This document shows, one piece after another, positions 52,567 through 60,309 of a stretch of 64,000 bases of DNA; position 1 is the first letter of the stretch; each line of letters starts with the position of its first letter. The notes beneath the pieces are model-generated. The model ran no database searches. It worked only from the letters and a program-made list of their open reading frames with translations, and was not told the DNA's origin. Source of the DNA: Methylorubrum extorquens (GTDB lineage Bacteria > Pseudomonadota > Alphaproteobacteria > Rhizobiales > Beijerinckiaceae); NCBI RefSeq assembly GCF_024169925.1, contig NZ_JALJXF010000001.1, positions 2,114,001 through 2,178,000 of the forward strand, in the 5' to 3' direction. The position numbers and the translations under genes are program-made.

Positions 52567-53682
52567 CTACGCCGAGGCCCGGCTGGCTTCCGGAGATCCG
52601 ATCTTTCGTTCGACGGCTTCCGATAGGCCCAGACCGGCATTTCGAGCGGAGTCTCCGCGATTGGCAACGACGCTGTGGATGAAGGCGATCACGATGACAG
52701 CACCACCATAGGCAGAGATCAGCCACTCCGGCACGTGCGTCACGGCGGCGATGAACATGAAGGCGGACAAGCCTCCAATCGCCCAGAACGCGCCCGGCTC
52801 CAAGTAGCGGTACTCTGCCAGCGACTTGGTGTCGAAGAACAGAAGCGTCAGTGAGCGTACGAAAACCGCACCGACGCCAAGCCCCACAGCCACGACGAGA
52901 ATGTTGTTCGTGATGGCGAAGGCGGCGATCACGCCATCGAACGACATGCTGGCATCGAAAATTTCCAGGTAAAGGAACATGCCGAGGCCGCCTGTCGCCA
53001 GGGCCTGTCCGCCAGTGGCACCCGACCTCTCCTGCATACGAAGGTCGATTGCCTCAAGGCCTTCCTTGATGAGGTCGACGGTGATGTGTGTCCCGATGCC
53101 GGCCATCGCGGCAACGAAGAACGCGACCCCCTTCCCCTCGGGCATCAGGTAGGCAGTGAAGCCGGCCGCCACGCCCGTGATCAGAATCTGAATGCCTTCC
53201 AGATGGCCGAGATGGCCCAGCACGGACTCGACCCCTGGGAGCCAATTCCCCTCGCGCTCGGAGTCGATGAAGAATTTCAGGAAGATCATCATCAGGAACG
53301 CGCCGCCGAAGCCCGATACGATCGCGTGACTGGAGATCAGGATCTGCGCGAACCGTCCCGGATCGGCGTAGGCCAAGCGCGAGGCCTCTGACAGGGAAAG
53401 GCCACCGAGCCAGCTGACGATCTGGATGGGTAGATAGAAGCGCATCCCGAAGACAGCGATGAAGATGCCGACCGTGATGAAAGCCTGCCGCCAGAACGGT
53501 GACATCCGCTCCATCACCTTGGCGTTGACGATGGCGTTATCAAAACTGACAGCCAATTCCATGATGGCCAGGACCATCGCCAAGGGTAAGAGTGCCACGC
53601 CTCCTTCCGCGAAAGCGAGGGCAACGAACATCAGGGCCGACAGCCCGATGGCGTACCGGAAATACTTCAAATTCGCGGCCAC
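52567..53682 (-). CDS. DUF475 (TerC-like) integral membrane protein
   Basis: A 371-residue protein with about nine membrane helices. 'LAIMELAVSFDNAIVNAKVM' and 'YLEIFDASMSFDGVIAAFAIT' each carry the acidic 'SFDN/SFDG' motif seen in TerC-family proteins, which are proposed metal transporters or membrane anchors of Ter complexes. It is the last gene of the leftward ter operon, 88 bases after the previous gene, and is convergent with the integrase (46-base gap). Confidence 0.92.
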   Translation of the reverse strand: MAANLKYFRYAIGLSALMFVALAFAEGGVALLPLAMVLAIMELAVSFDNAIVNAKVMERMSPFWRQAFITVGIFIAVFGMRFYLPIQIVSWLGGLSLSEASRLAYADPGRFAQILISSHAIVSGFGGAFLMMIFLKFFIDSEREGNWLPGVESVLGHLGHLEGIQILITGVAAGFTAYLMPEGKGVAFFVAAMAGIGTHITVDLIKEGLEAIDLRMQERSGATGGQALATGGLGMFLYLEIFDASMSFDGVIAAFAITNNILVVAVGLGVGAVFVRSLTLLFFDTKSLAEYRYLEPGAFWAIGGLSAFMFIAAVTHVPEWLISAYGGAVIVIAFIHSVVANRGDSARNAGLGLSEAVERKIGSPEASRASA

Positions 53683-53770
53683 GACGGCCTCCGCATGTTA
53701 CTGGTTCGGCGCATGCCGGGGCAGCTTAAGATTTTACTCGGCCCCGATTTGGTTACGCTTGCGCCTGCCG

Positions 53771-54403
53771 TTACGGGGGCGGCCTGTAAGCGATCATTCG
53801 GCCGGAGGCATCGAGGTCGACATAGGCCCGAGCGCCGCGTCGACCCTGGACGCGAAAGACCATGGCATCCCGCCGGACATCGTCGAGCTTGAGTTCGTTG
53901 CCGACCGCGTCGACGAACGTTTCCTCGCGACCTCCAACATCACGGATGCCATGGGCGTCCATGAAAGCAAGGTTGTCTCGTTCGAGGGCGAACGCGCGTA
54001 CCCGCCTTCCTCGCTGCGCCAAGCCGACGAGAAGCCCGATCACGGCCGAAGCCGCATGGACCAAGAGGGCGATACCGAGGAGCCCTCCAGCACCCGAATT
54101 CGGCCGTCCCGGCTGTGGCTGGCCCAGGACGGCGACCAGGATCACACAGAGGGTCAAGCTTCCCGCCGCAGCGAGCATCGCACCGATTACGCGGAGGACC
54201 GATGGCGAGTGGTGCCCCCTCGATAAATTCCACGCTGCGTAGCCAGACCCTCCGGCCACCGCCACGAAGGCGATGACCGGCAGGATCCATTCCTTGCCCT
54301 TACGGTAGATGTCGCGCCCTGCGCTCCAGCCGAAGCCAGCGGCTGCCGAACCTGCTGCGATCGCCGCGAGGCTACGCAGCGCTCCTGGAGAAGACGCGGC
54401 CAC
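53771..54403 (-). CDS. Ter-associated four-helix membrane protein
   Basis: A 210-residue protein if started at the GTG at 54403, which falls 10 bases after the TerD stop; the frame is open through the TerD gene, but that part is only a shadow. A signal-like N-terminus is followed by helices at about residues 30-50, 65-85 and 95-120 ('VLRVIGAMLAAAGSLTLCVILVA', 'GIALLVHAASAVIGLLVGLA'). A soluble C-terminal domain (about 80 residues, 'DAVGNELKLDDVRRDAMVFRVQGRRG') ends it. No family recognised. Placement within the ter operon suggests a membrane partner of TerD/TerB. Confidence 0.75.
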   Translation of the reverse strand: MAASSPGALRSLAAIAAGSAAAGFGWSAGRDIYRKGKEWILPVIAFVAVAGGSGYAAWNLSRGHHSPSVLRVIGAMLAAAGSLTLCVILVAVLGQPQPGRPNSGAGGLLGIALLVHAASAVIGLLVGLAQRGRRVRAFALERDNLAFMDAHGIRDVGGREETFVDAVGNELKLDDVRRDAMVFRVQGRRGARAYVDLDASGRMIAYRPPP

Positions 54404-54413
54404 CGTTCGGCTC

Positions 54414-54989
54414 TCAGGCGTTGATGCCGTAGGACCGGGCAAGGTCCCCGAGGCCGCCCGCGAACCCTTGTCCGACAGCCTTGAACTTCCACTCGCCGTT
54501 GTGGCGATAAACCTCGCCGAACACCATCGCGGTCTCGGTCGAGGCGTCTTCCGATAGATCGTACTTGGCGAGTTCCGCGCCCCCGGCTTGGTTGACCACG
54601 CGGATGTAGGCGTTTTGCACCTGCCCGAAATTTTGGCTTCTCTCTTTCGCTTCATGGATCGTCACGGCAAACACGAGGCGCGTAATCGCTTCGGGAACCT
54701 TGGCAAGATCGATCTTCACGACTTCGTCGTCGCCGTCGCCCTGCCCCGTCGTGTTGTCGCCCATATGCTCGACTGAACCATCGGCAGACTTCTTGTTGTT
54801 GTAGAAGATGAACGCCGCGTCACCGGCACACTTCCCGTCGGCTCCGAGCAGGAACACGGAGGCATCCAGGTCGAAGGGCTTGCCGTCCGAGACGCGGTTA
54901 TCCCACCCGAGGCCAGCGAGAATGGCAGCGAGGCCGGGGGCTTCCTTGGAGAGCGAGACGGTGCCCCCCTTGCTCAGGTTCACAGGCAT
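54414..54989 (-). CDS. terD: TerD family protein
   Basis: A 191-residue canonical TerD: '[20 protein letters not shown]', 'LGWDNR...[11 protein letters not shown]', the calcium-binding segment '[19 protein letters not shown]', '[17 protein letters not shown]' and the tail '[17 protein letters not shown]'. TerD proteins bind calcium and are core parts of tellurite, phage and stress resistance systems. It is the second of two tandem paralogues (97 bases apart), whose sequences match over the full length but differ at many positions. Confidence 0.95.
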   Translation of the reverse strand: MPVNLSKGGTVSLSKEAPGLAAILAGLGWDNRVSDGKPFDLDASVFLLGADGKCAGDAAFIFYNNKKSADGSVEHMGDNTTGQGDGDDEVVKIDLAKVPEAITRLVFAVTIHEAKERSQNFGQVQNAYIRVVNQAGGAELAKYDLSEDASTETAMVFGEVYRHNGEWKFKAVGQGFAGGLGDLARSYGINA

Positions 54990-55086
54990 GGTGCGATCCC
55001 TTCTTGGGTCGTGCGTCGGATGACTGGTGGGACGGGGGCGGACTGGGGCGCGCTCCAGAAGAGCGCGATGGTGGCAAAACCGGCAA

Positions 55087-55665
55087 TCAGCCGACGTTGA
55101 TGCCGTACTGGGTTGCCATGGCCTTCAGGCCACCCGCGTAGCCTTGTCCGATTGCCTTGAACTTCCACTCGCCGCCGTGGCGATAGATTTCGCCGAACAC
55201 CATCGCGGTCTCCGTCGAATAGTCTTCGCCGAGATCGTAGCGGGCAATCTCGCGCCCGGTGTCCTCGTTGACCACACGAATGAACGCGTTCTGGACCTGA
55301 CCGAAATTCTGGCCTCGCTCGCTCGCCTCATGGATCGTCACGGTGACTGCAAGCCTCTGCACATCGGAGCCGACCTTGCCGAGAACGACGCTGATCTTCT
55401 CGTCGTCCCCGTCACCCTCGCCGGTGCGGTTGTCCCCGTGGTGCTTCACCGACCCGTCGGCCGATTCCTTGTTGTTGTAGAAAATGAACCCTGCGTCATT
55501 CGAACACCGGCCGGCATCGCTGAGCATGAAGAGCGAAGCGTCGAGGTCGAAATCCTTCCCATCCGTCTTGCGATTATCCCAGCCAAGCCCGATTAGGATC
55601 TTGGAAAGATTTGGTTCTTCCTTGGACAGGCTGACATTGCCGCCCTTGCTGAGGCTCACGGCCAT
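55087..55665 (-). CDS. terD: TerD family protein (paralogue)
   Basis: A 192-residue TerD domain protein, colinear with the one at 54414: '[20 protein letters not shown]', '[11 protein letters not shown]', the acidic calcium motif '[12 protein letters not shown]', '[16 protein letters not shown]' and '[21 protein letters not shown]'. In the Enterobacteria systems the equivalent pair is TerD and TerE. It is encoded between terB and the second paralogue in the leftward operon. Confidence 0.95.
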   Translation of the reverse strand: MAVSLSKGGNVSLSKEEPNLSKILIGLGWDNRKTDGKDFDLDASLFMLSDAGRCSNDAGFIFYNNKESADGSVKHHGDNRTGEGDGDDEKISVVLGKVGSDVQRLAVTVTIHEASERGQNFGQVQNAFIRVVNEDTGREIARYDLGEDYSTETAMVFGEIYRHGGEWKFKAIGQGYAGGLKAMATQYGINVG

Positions 55666-55800
55666 CTTGATCCCCTTTTCTCGTGAATTGCTGGGAGCGC
55701 CCTCGGAGCGCCCGTCGTTGACAGGACCCGATCGTGGCCCTGGACCCGGAACGATACTCTGGTGAGGAGACGCCTCCTCCAGGGTCCCCTCTTCACCCTT

Positions 55801-56256
55801 TCAAAGTTCGAAGTCGGCCGGCGACAGGCCAAGCTCATGGCAGGCTTTACGCACCACGTCCTTCTCCTTGGCGTCGAAGGTGCCGTCCGCACCGCCGACC
55901 ATGATGCCGATACGGATCAGCTGGCGGGCCGCGGCTGGGTCATTGCGAAGTGCCCCGACGTACTTCATCGCCTCTGCGAGACCGATTTCGGCGTCGAAGT
56001 CATACTTGCCCTTCAGCTCATCGAAGAGCGGCTGCACGGTGTCCCATTTGAAAGCCTTCAAAGCCTCCAGGTTCTGGAACACGCCATAAAGCTTGCGCTT
56101 CTCGTCCTGGTCGATAGTTCCGTCCGCCGCGGCGATGGCCACCCCGATGGCGACTGCGCCCTGCATGAACTTTCGATTATTGAAGCGGGCGATTTCGCCC
56201 TTGAGCGCAGACGATGCTGCCTCGCCTTGTGCCTTGATCCAATTCAGTGCGCTCAT
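55801..56256 (-). CDS. terB: TerB family tellurite-resistance protein
   Basis: A 151-residue all-helical protein with the duplicated acidic turns of TerB, 'AIAAADGTIDQDEKRKL' and 'MVGGADGTFDAKEKDVV', which bind metal ions. TerB links TerC-type membrane proteins to cytosolic TerD proteins. It ends 135 bases before the first TerD gene; that gap contains a GGAGACGCCTCC-type hairpin. Confidence 0.94.
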   Translation of the reverse strand: MSALNWIKAQGEAASSALKGEIARFNNRKFMQGAVAIGVAIAAADGTIDQDEKRKLYGVFQNLEALKAFKWDTVQPLFDELKGKYDFDAEIGLAEAMKYVGALRNDPAAARQLIRIGIMVGGADGTFDAKEKDVVRKACHELGLSPADFEL

Positions 56257-56321
56257 CGTTCCGCTATCCCTCGAAACGTTGCGTGTGTCCGCCGCGAAAA
56301 CTTGTCAGGCGGCGAGTTAAT

Positions 56322-57548
56322 TCAGTTCTTCGAACCCGCTTTCCAGCGTAGCCCCCAGCCATAAGCGGTATCCATGTCGTCGTGCCCTCGGAAGTACGCG
56401 ACCTCCCGGGAGATCCGCATCCGGCCTGCGTCGTTCTCGATCAACGCCACGGCGCACATGCGTTTGGCGTTCGATCCCTCTTCCATACGAACTTCGACGG
56501 GGCCTTCGCCCGGGACCCGCACGGTCACCACACCGTCGGTGCGAGCCCAGTTGGGCACGCCGTCGTAGATGAAAGCGAAAACGAGCAGGCGCTGGATGTT
56601 GGTGAAGTACCGGCCGTTCACCCGCATCCACTCGCCGTCGACGGAAGCGCCGGAGCGGTCGTCGGAATCGAGGGCCACGAATGGCTCCCGGTCGAGCCGG
56701 CCGAAACTGTTCCCCAGCGCCTGGACGCAACCGATCGATCCGTCGGTCAACTCGTAGAGGCAACCGAGATCCAGGTCGATCCCGCCACCACCGCGCTGGA
56801 GCAGCCCGGAAAGTCCGCCGGTCTTTGCCCTGCTCCAATTGAGGTTGACCGTCACATCTCCGTAGTCCGACCGCTTCTCCAACGAAACGGTCGGACGTTC
56901 CTTGGTCAAGCTGACCTTGGAAAGATTGATCGGCTTCGGTGTCGGTGGCGAGACGGGTGCAGGGGCGACAGGTTGCGGCTTGGGTGCCGGCGGCGGAGAT
57001 GCAACTGCGGCATCCTCCACGTCGACGCCGTAGGCACTCGCAAGAGAGGCAAGGCCGCTGGCAAAACCCTGTCCGACCGCCTTGAACTTCCAGCCTGCGT
57101 CCCGGCGGTAGAGTTCGCCGAGAACCAACGCGGTCTCGCCGTTGGAGGCCGGAGGTGGAATGAATGCGACAGCATCGCCTTGTGCCGATTGAACGGAGAT
57201 GCGGAGGCCTGCGATCTTTCCGAAATGCATCCCGGTTTCCCGGGCACCGTGTATCGTCCCGCTGAATGCCACCCGCTGAACGCGATCCGGGAGTAGCGCC
57301 GTCTTGATGTGGAAGACGGAAGCGTCACGGTCGGGCACATGGCCGGGTACGCGCTCGAAGCGAACGGCGCCATCGCCTTTCTGGCCATAGAAAATCATGT
57401 CCGCGTCACCCGACACGCGCCCGTCCGCGCCAAGCAGGAAGGCGGCTGCGTCGATTTCGTCGAGACCCGGTGTCGAAGCCCATTCCACGACAACCATGAG
57501 GTCGCCGCTGGGCACAGGGGCGTTCCCGCCCATCGTGAGAGTGGTCAT
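56322..57548 (-). CDS. TerA-like protein with two TerD-type domains
   Basis: A 408-residue protein. The first TerD-like domain (residues about 1-180) begins 'TLTMGGNAPVPSGDLMVVVEW' and ends '[24 protein letters not shown]'. A Pro/Ala-rich linker (about 186-215) follows. The second domain begins 'VSLEKRSDYGDVTVNLNW' and ends 'AYGWGLRWKAGS'. This layout is that of TerA. The acidic calcium motif of canonical TerD is replaced by 'QKGDGAVRFERVPG' in domain 1. Start at 57548 follows AGGAAGAG. Encoded 28 bases after the variant TerD gene. Confidence 0.9.
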   Translation of the reverse strand: MTTLTMGGNAPVPSGDLMVVVEWASTPGLDEIDAAAFLLGADGRVSGDADMIFYGQKGDGAVRFERVPGHVPDRDASVFHIKTALLPDRVQRVAFSGTIHGARETGMHFGKIAGLRISVQSAQGDAVAFIPPPASNGETALVLGELYRRDAGWKFKAVGQGFASGLASLASAYGVDVEDAAVASPPPAPKPQPVAPAPVSPPTPKPINLSKVSLTKERPTVSLEKRSDYGDVTVNLNWSRAKTGGLSGLLQRGGGGIDLDLGCLYELTDGSIGCVQALGNSFGRLDREPFVALDSDDRSGASVDGEWMRVNGRYFTNIQRLLVFAFIYDGVPNWARTDGVVTVRVPGEGPVEVRMEEGSNAKRMCAVALIENDAGRMRISREVAYFRGHDDMDTAYGWGLRWKAGSKN

Positions 57549-57576
57549 GTCGGCGCTCTTCCTGAGGGGACCCGGC

Positions 57577-58164
57577 TCAGAGACATTCCCGGGCAGGCCC
57601 GACAAGATCGGCCGCCGTACGTCCGTGTGCGGACCGGCCTATCGCCTGCATGTCCCACGAGCTGCCGGCCCTACGGAGGACGGCCATGACGACGCCGGTG
57701 TGGCGCCCCTTCTCCGCCAGAGTGAAGCGAGCGAGCTCCCTGCCATTGGATTGGTCCACGACCCGGCAGAAGGCGTTGTCGACCTCATCGAAGGTCTGGC
57801 CGCGAAAGGAGTTCACGGTCAGAACGAGGGCGTCGATCTCCGCAGGTAGGCGCGTGGTGTCGATATCGATCACCTCATCGTCGCCATCGCCGTCGCCCGT
57901 CAGATTGTCGCCATTGTGGTGGATCGCGCCACCAAGGATGTCGAGGCGGCCAAAATAGGCGGTATCGACATGGCGCCCGCCTGCGAAGGCTAGGCAAGAG
58001 GCATCCAAGTCGATGGAATCGCTGCCGCCGCCGCCAAAAAGCTTGCCTAGGAACCCGCCACCTTTCTTCGCGGGATCCCACCCGAGGCCCATACTGATCC
58101 TTGCGAGACTTGGAGCTTGCTTGGTGAGCGAGATCGAACTGCCCTTGGTCAACGAAACGGCCAT
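57577..58164 (-). CDS. Variant TerD family protein (TerX/TerZ-like)
   Basis: A 195-residue TerD-domain protein and first gene of the leftward operon. N-terminal 'MAVSLTKGSSISLTKQAPSL' and the calcium motif 'TGDGDGDDEVIDIDT' are conserved. A Gly-rich insert ('KKGGGFLGKLFGGGGSDS', about residues 35-52) replaces the usual short loop, and the C-terminus reads 'RAGSSWDMQAIGRSAHGRT' in place of the 'WKFKAVGQG' tail. This form resembles TerX/TerZ-type members that act as distinct subunits. Confidence 0.88.
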   Translation of the reverse strand: MAVSLTKGSSISLTKQAPSLARISMGLGWDPAKKGGGFLGKLFGGGGSDSIDLDASCLAFAGGRHVDTAYFGRLDILGGAIHHNGDNLTGDGDGDDEVIDIDTTRLPAEIDALVLTVNSFRGQTFDEVDNAFCRVVDQSNGRELARFTLAEKGRHTGVVMAVLRRAGSSWDMQAIGRSAHGRTAADLVGPARECL

Positions 58165-58496
58165 CGCGCCCCAACCCCGATACGGCTCAGGGATCGCTAC
58201 CCACGGCCGCTTGCGGGCGAAACCTACTTGGTTGTATTGTCCTGTCAAGCTGCTTACTGGCGTTGTTTTTCTAAATTCACACAAGCACTGCGATGTTTTA
58301 ATGATCATTTGATAGGCGCATCGACCCAATTGTCAAAACGACACCAGGAGCCCGATTGCAAAAATGCATCTATTTAATGAATTTGATCGCTGCTACGCGC
58401 GAGCATTGCTTCTTGATGTAACGATATGGCATCGCGTTGCTGGTCGTGGGGCATCAAACGCGGCGATGGATCACTTTCGTCGCCTGAGGGCGTAGC
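58165..58496. promoter_or_regulatory. Divergent promoter region of the two ter operons
   Basis: About 330 bases with no gene, markedly AT-rich (notably 58225-58320 and 58350-58440). It lies between the first genes of the leftward TerD/TerA operon and the rightward protease/metabolite operon, so it should hold both promoters. I could not identify a defined operator. Confidence 0.6.
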
Positions 58497-59621
58497 ATGG
58501 GCACGAGCCTCATTATCGGCCAGAACCGTCCTATCGCGGCCCCCCGCGTCCAGTTCGAGGCAATAGGCCTCCCATCAGGCTTCGCTCTGGCAGCGATCCC
58601 GCAGGGCCCGTCGCCAGCTCTGCCTTGGCATCTTGGCTCGCCACCACGTCATTATCTGCTGGATTTCGGCGCTGGACGTCGTGAGGTCGATCTGGAAGCG
58701 CTCGGAAGCGGCACGGACAGCGTTCTGCTCGTTGTGTACGCGGTGCGTGGCGTGCGAACGTTATCTGCTGCCGCCGAAGCTCGGTTCACCGTCGACGGAT
58801 CCGTTCTGACGCCTGCGGCCGATGTCGGGCGCCTTACCGAGATCGTCTTTGCCCGCCTGTATCGGCATGGGGGTGGCTGGAAGCTGCGAGCACTCTCCGA
58901 AGGCACCTCGCGCGGGCTTGCCTACCTGGGGCGGCTCCATGGCGTCATCATCGACGACGATGGCGAGCCGGTGCCGCTTCCGCCAGTTCCACCCCCATCC
59001 GACGAGAGGTCTGCCGGAGCCCCCGCCTGGACCGGTACCGGCTTTCTCGTAGCTCCGGGGCTGATGATCACCAATGCTCATGTCGTCGAAGGCGCGCGCA
59101 CTCTCGTAGCCGCGGGGTTCGAGGGGCGCACGTCGGCGGAGCCTGTCATCATCGATGCCAATTGCGACCTCGCGCTGGTGCGCCTGCAGGCCGATGTCGC
59201 TGGCACACCCTTGCCGTTCCGGACCGGTCACGGTCCATCTCTTGGCGAGACGGCGATCACCTTGGGCTATCCACTCGCCGGTTTCCTGGGGTCGGGTCCG
59301 CAGGTCGCGAATGGATCGGTATCCGGGCTCCTCGGTCCATCGGAGGATGCGCGGATCCTGCAGATCACGACGCCAATCCAAGGTGGGTCGAGCGGGGGGC
59401 CTGTCCTCGACACCCGAGGCCGCGTCATCGGCGTCGTAACGGCTTCGCTCCAAGGAGCGCAGAACGTGAACTTCGCTGTACGGGGCTGCCTCGCCCAGGC
59501 CCTCGTCGAGGCAGCCGGCCTCAGCGCTTTGTTGGCGAACGACGACCGGCCGGAGGCTGATGTGGCGGGAGTCGCCCGTATCGCACGCGGTGCCGTGTGG
59601 CGATTGGAGGCGAGACGGTGA
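58497..59621 (+). CDS. TerD-like domain fused to trypsin-like serine protease
   Basis: A 374-residue protein. Residues 1-150 follow the TerD layout in degenerate form: 'YLLDFGAGRREVDLEALG', then 'IVFARLYRHGGGWKLRALSEG', closely matching the canonical tail '[15 protein letters not shown]'. The acidic calcium motif is absent. A Pro-rich linker (157-172) leads to a chymotrypsin-fold protease (about 178-345) with the complete triad His195 ('ITNAHVVEG'), Asp224 ('NCDLALVRL') and Ser299 ('GGSSGGPVLD'). There is no signal peptide, so it is predicted to be cytosolic. First gene of the rightward operon. Confidence 0.9.
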   Translation: MGTSLIIGQNRPIAAPRVQFEAIGLPSGFALAAIPQGPSPALPWHLGSPPRHYLLDFGAGRREVDLEALGSGTDSVLLVVYAVRGVRTLSAAAEARFTVDGSVLTPAADVGRLTEIVFARLYRHGGGWKLRALSEGTSRGLAYLGRLHGVIIDDDGEPVPLPPVPPPSDERSAGAPAWTGTGFLVAPGLMITNAHVVEGARTLVAAGFEGRTSAEPVIIDANCDLALVRLQADVAGTPLPFRTGHGPSLGETAITLGYPLAGFLGSGPQVANGSVSGLLGPSEDARILQITTPIQGGSSGGPVLDTRGRVIGVVTASLQGAQNVNFAVRGCLAQALVEAAGLSALLANDDRPEADVAGVARIARGAVWRLEARR

Positions 59622-59746
59622 CGGTCATAACCCGTACCGCAATTTTCGAGGGGACGCCCTTCCAGATGCCGTTTGGCACCGCACACGTGGCGGAAGCGGA
59701 GCCTGCCGCTTGCGTACGGCCGGACGACAGAGTGGACGCCTCATGA
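59618..59746 (+). CDS. Putative 42-residue microprotein, coupled at both ends
   Basis: An open frame of 42 codons plus stop exactly fills the gap between the protease and the DUF1523-like gene. Its GTG overlaps the protease stop (GTGA at 59618) and its TGA overlaps the next ATG (ATGA at 59743). The product, about 'TVITRTAIFEGTPFQMPFG' then an Ala/Glu/Asp-rich tail, has no membrane segment. The double four-base overlap is the pattern of translationally coupled operon genes and argues that it is real. No homology known to me. Confidence 0.55.
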   Translation: MTVITRTAIFEGTPFQMPFGTAHVAEAEPAACVRPDDRVDAS

Positions 59747-60309
59747 AAATTCAAGGTCCCCGAAGCAAGGTCCGCCGCCGCATCGCTCTCGCTGCGGCGA
59801 CCGTGATCATCATGGCCCCTATAGGGCTTGCGTTAGACTTTTACCTGCCGTCCCATCGCCTCGTTCGGGTGCTGAACTCGGACGTTTATCTGCAAGGGCG
59901 TGGCAAGAAGGATCGAACGACGGGGGTCTACCAGATCTTCACCGAAGATCCGGATACACGGCGACAGCACGTATACCACAACGAGGATACCGGCTGGGGC
60001 TTTCCATTCTACTTCAAGTTCAACTCTGCTGATGTCCAGTCGACCGCAGCGTCAATCGCCTCCGACGCATCACAGGACGGCAACTACGCCCTCGTTACGT
60101 CCTATGGCTGGCGGGTGAACCTGCTTTCGATGTTTCCCAATGTCACGGCTATCCGCCGCGTCCCGCGTGGCTACGTGCCGGTGCCCTGGTTCAACATCGC
60201 ATTCTTTACAATCCTCGCTGCCGTGATCGCTTGGCTCGCCTACCTGTACCGCCGCTGGCGCCACCTGCGGATCGCGCCGCCGGAAGCCGTTCGCAGGATC
60301 CCCCAATGA
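59743..60309 (+). CDS. DUF1523-like membrane protein
   Basis: A 188-residue protein with two membrane helices, about residues 11-30 ('RIALAAATVIIMAPIGLALDFYL') and about 150-170 ('WFNIAFFTILAAVIAWLAYLY'). A periplasmic domain between them begins 'LPSHRLVRVLNSDVYLQ', as in the DUF1523 family, and includes 'YQIFTEDP' and 'VYHNEDTGWGFPFYFKFNSAD'. Start at 59743 overlaps the microORF stop, and its stop overlaps the next ATG. Role in the Ter system unknown; it could connect envelope state to the cytosolic module. Confidence 0.82.
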   Translation: MKIQGPRSKVRRRIALAAATVIIMAPIGLALDFYLPSHRLVRVLNSDVYLQGRGKKDRTTGVYQIFTEDPDTRRQHVYHNEDTGWGFPFYFKFNSADVQSTAASIASDASQDGNYALVTSYGWRVNLLSMFPNVTAIRRVPRGYVPVPWFNIAFFTILAAVIAWLAYLYRRWRHLRIAPPEAVRRIPQ

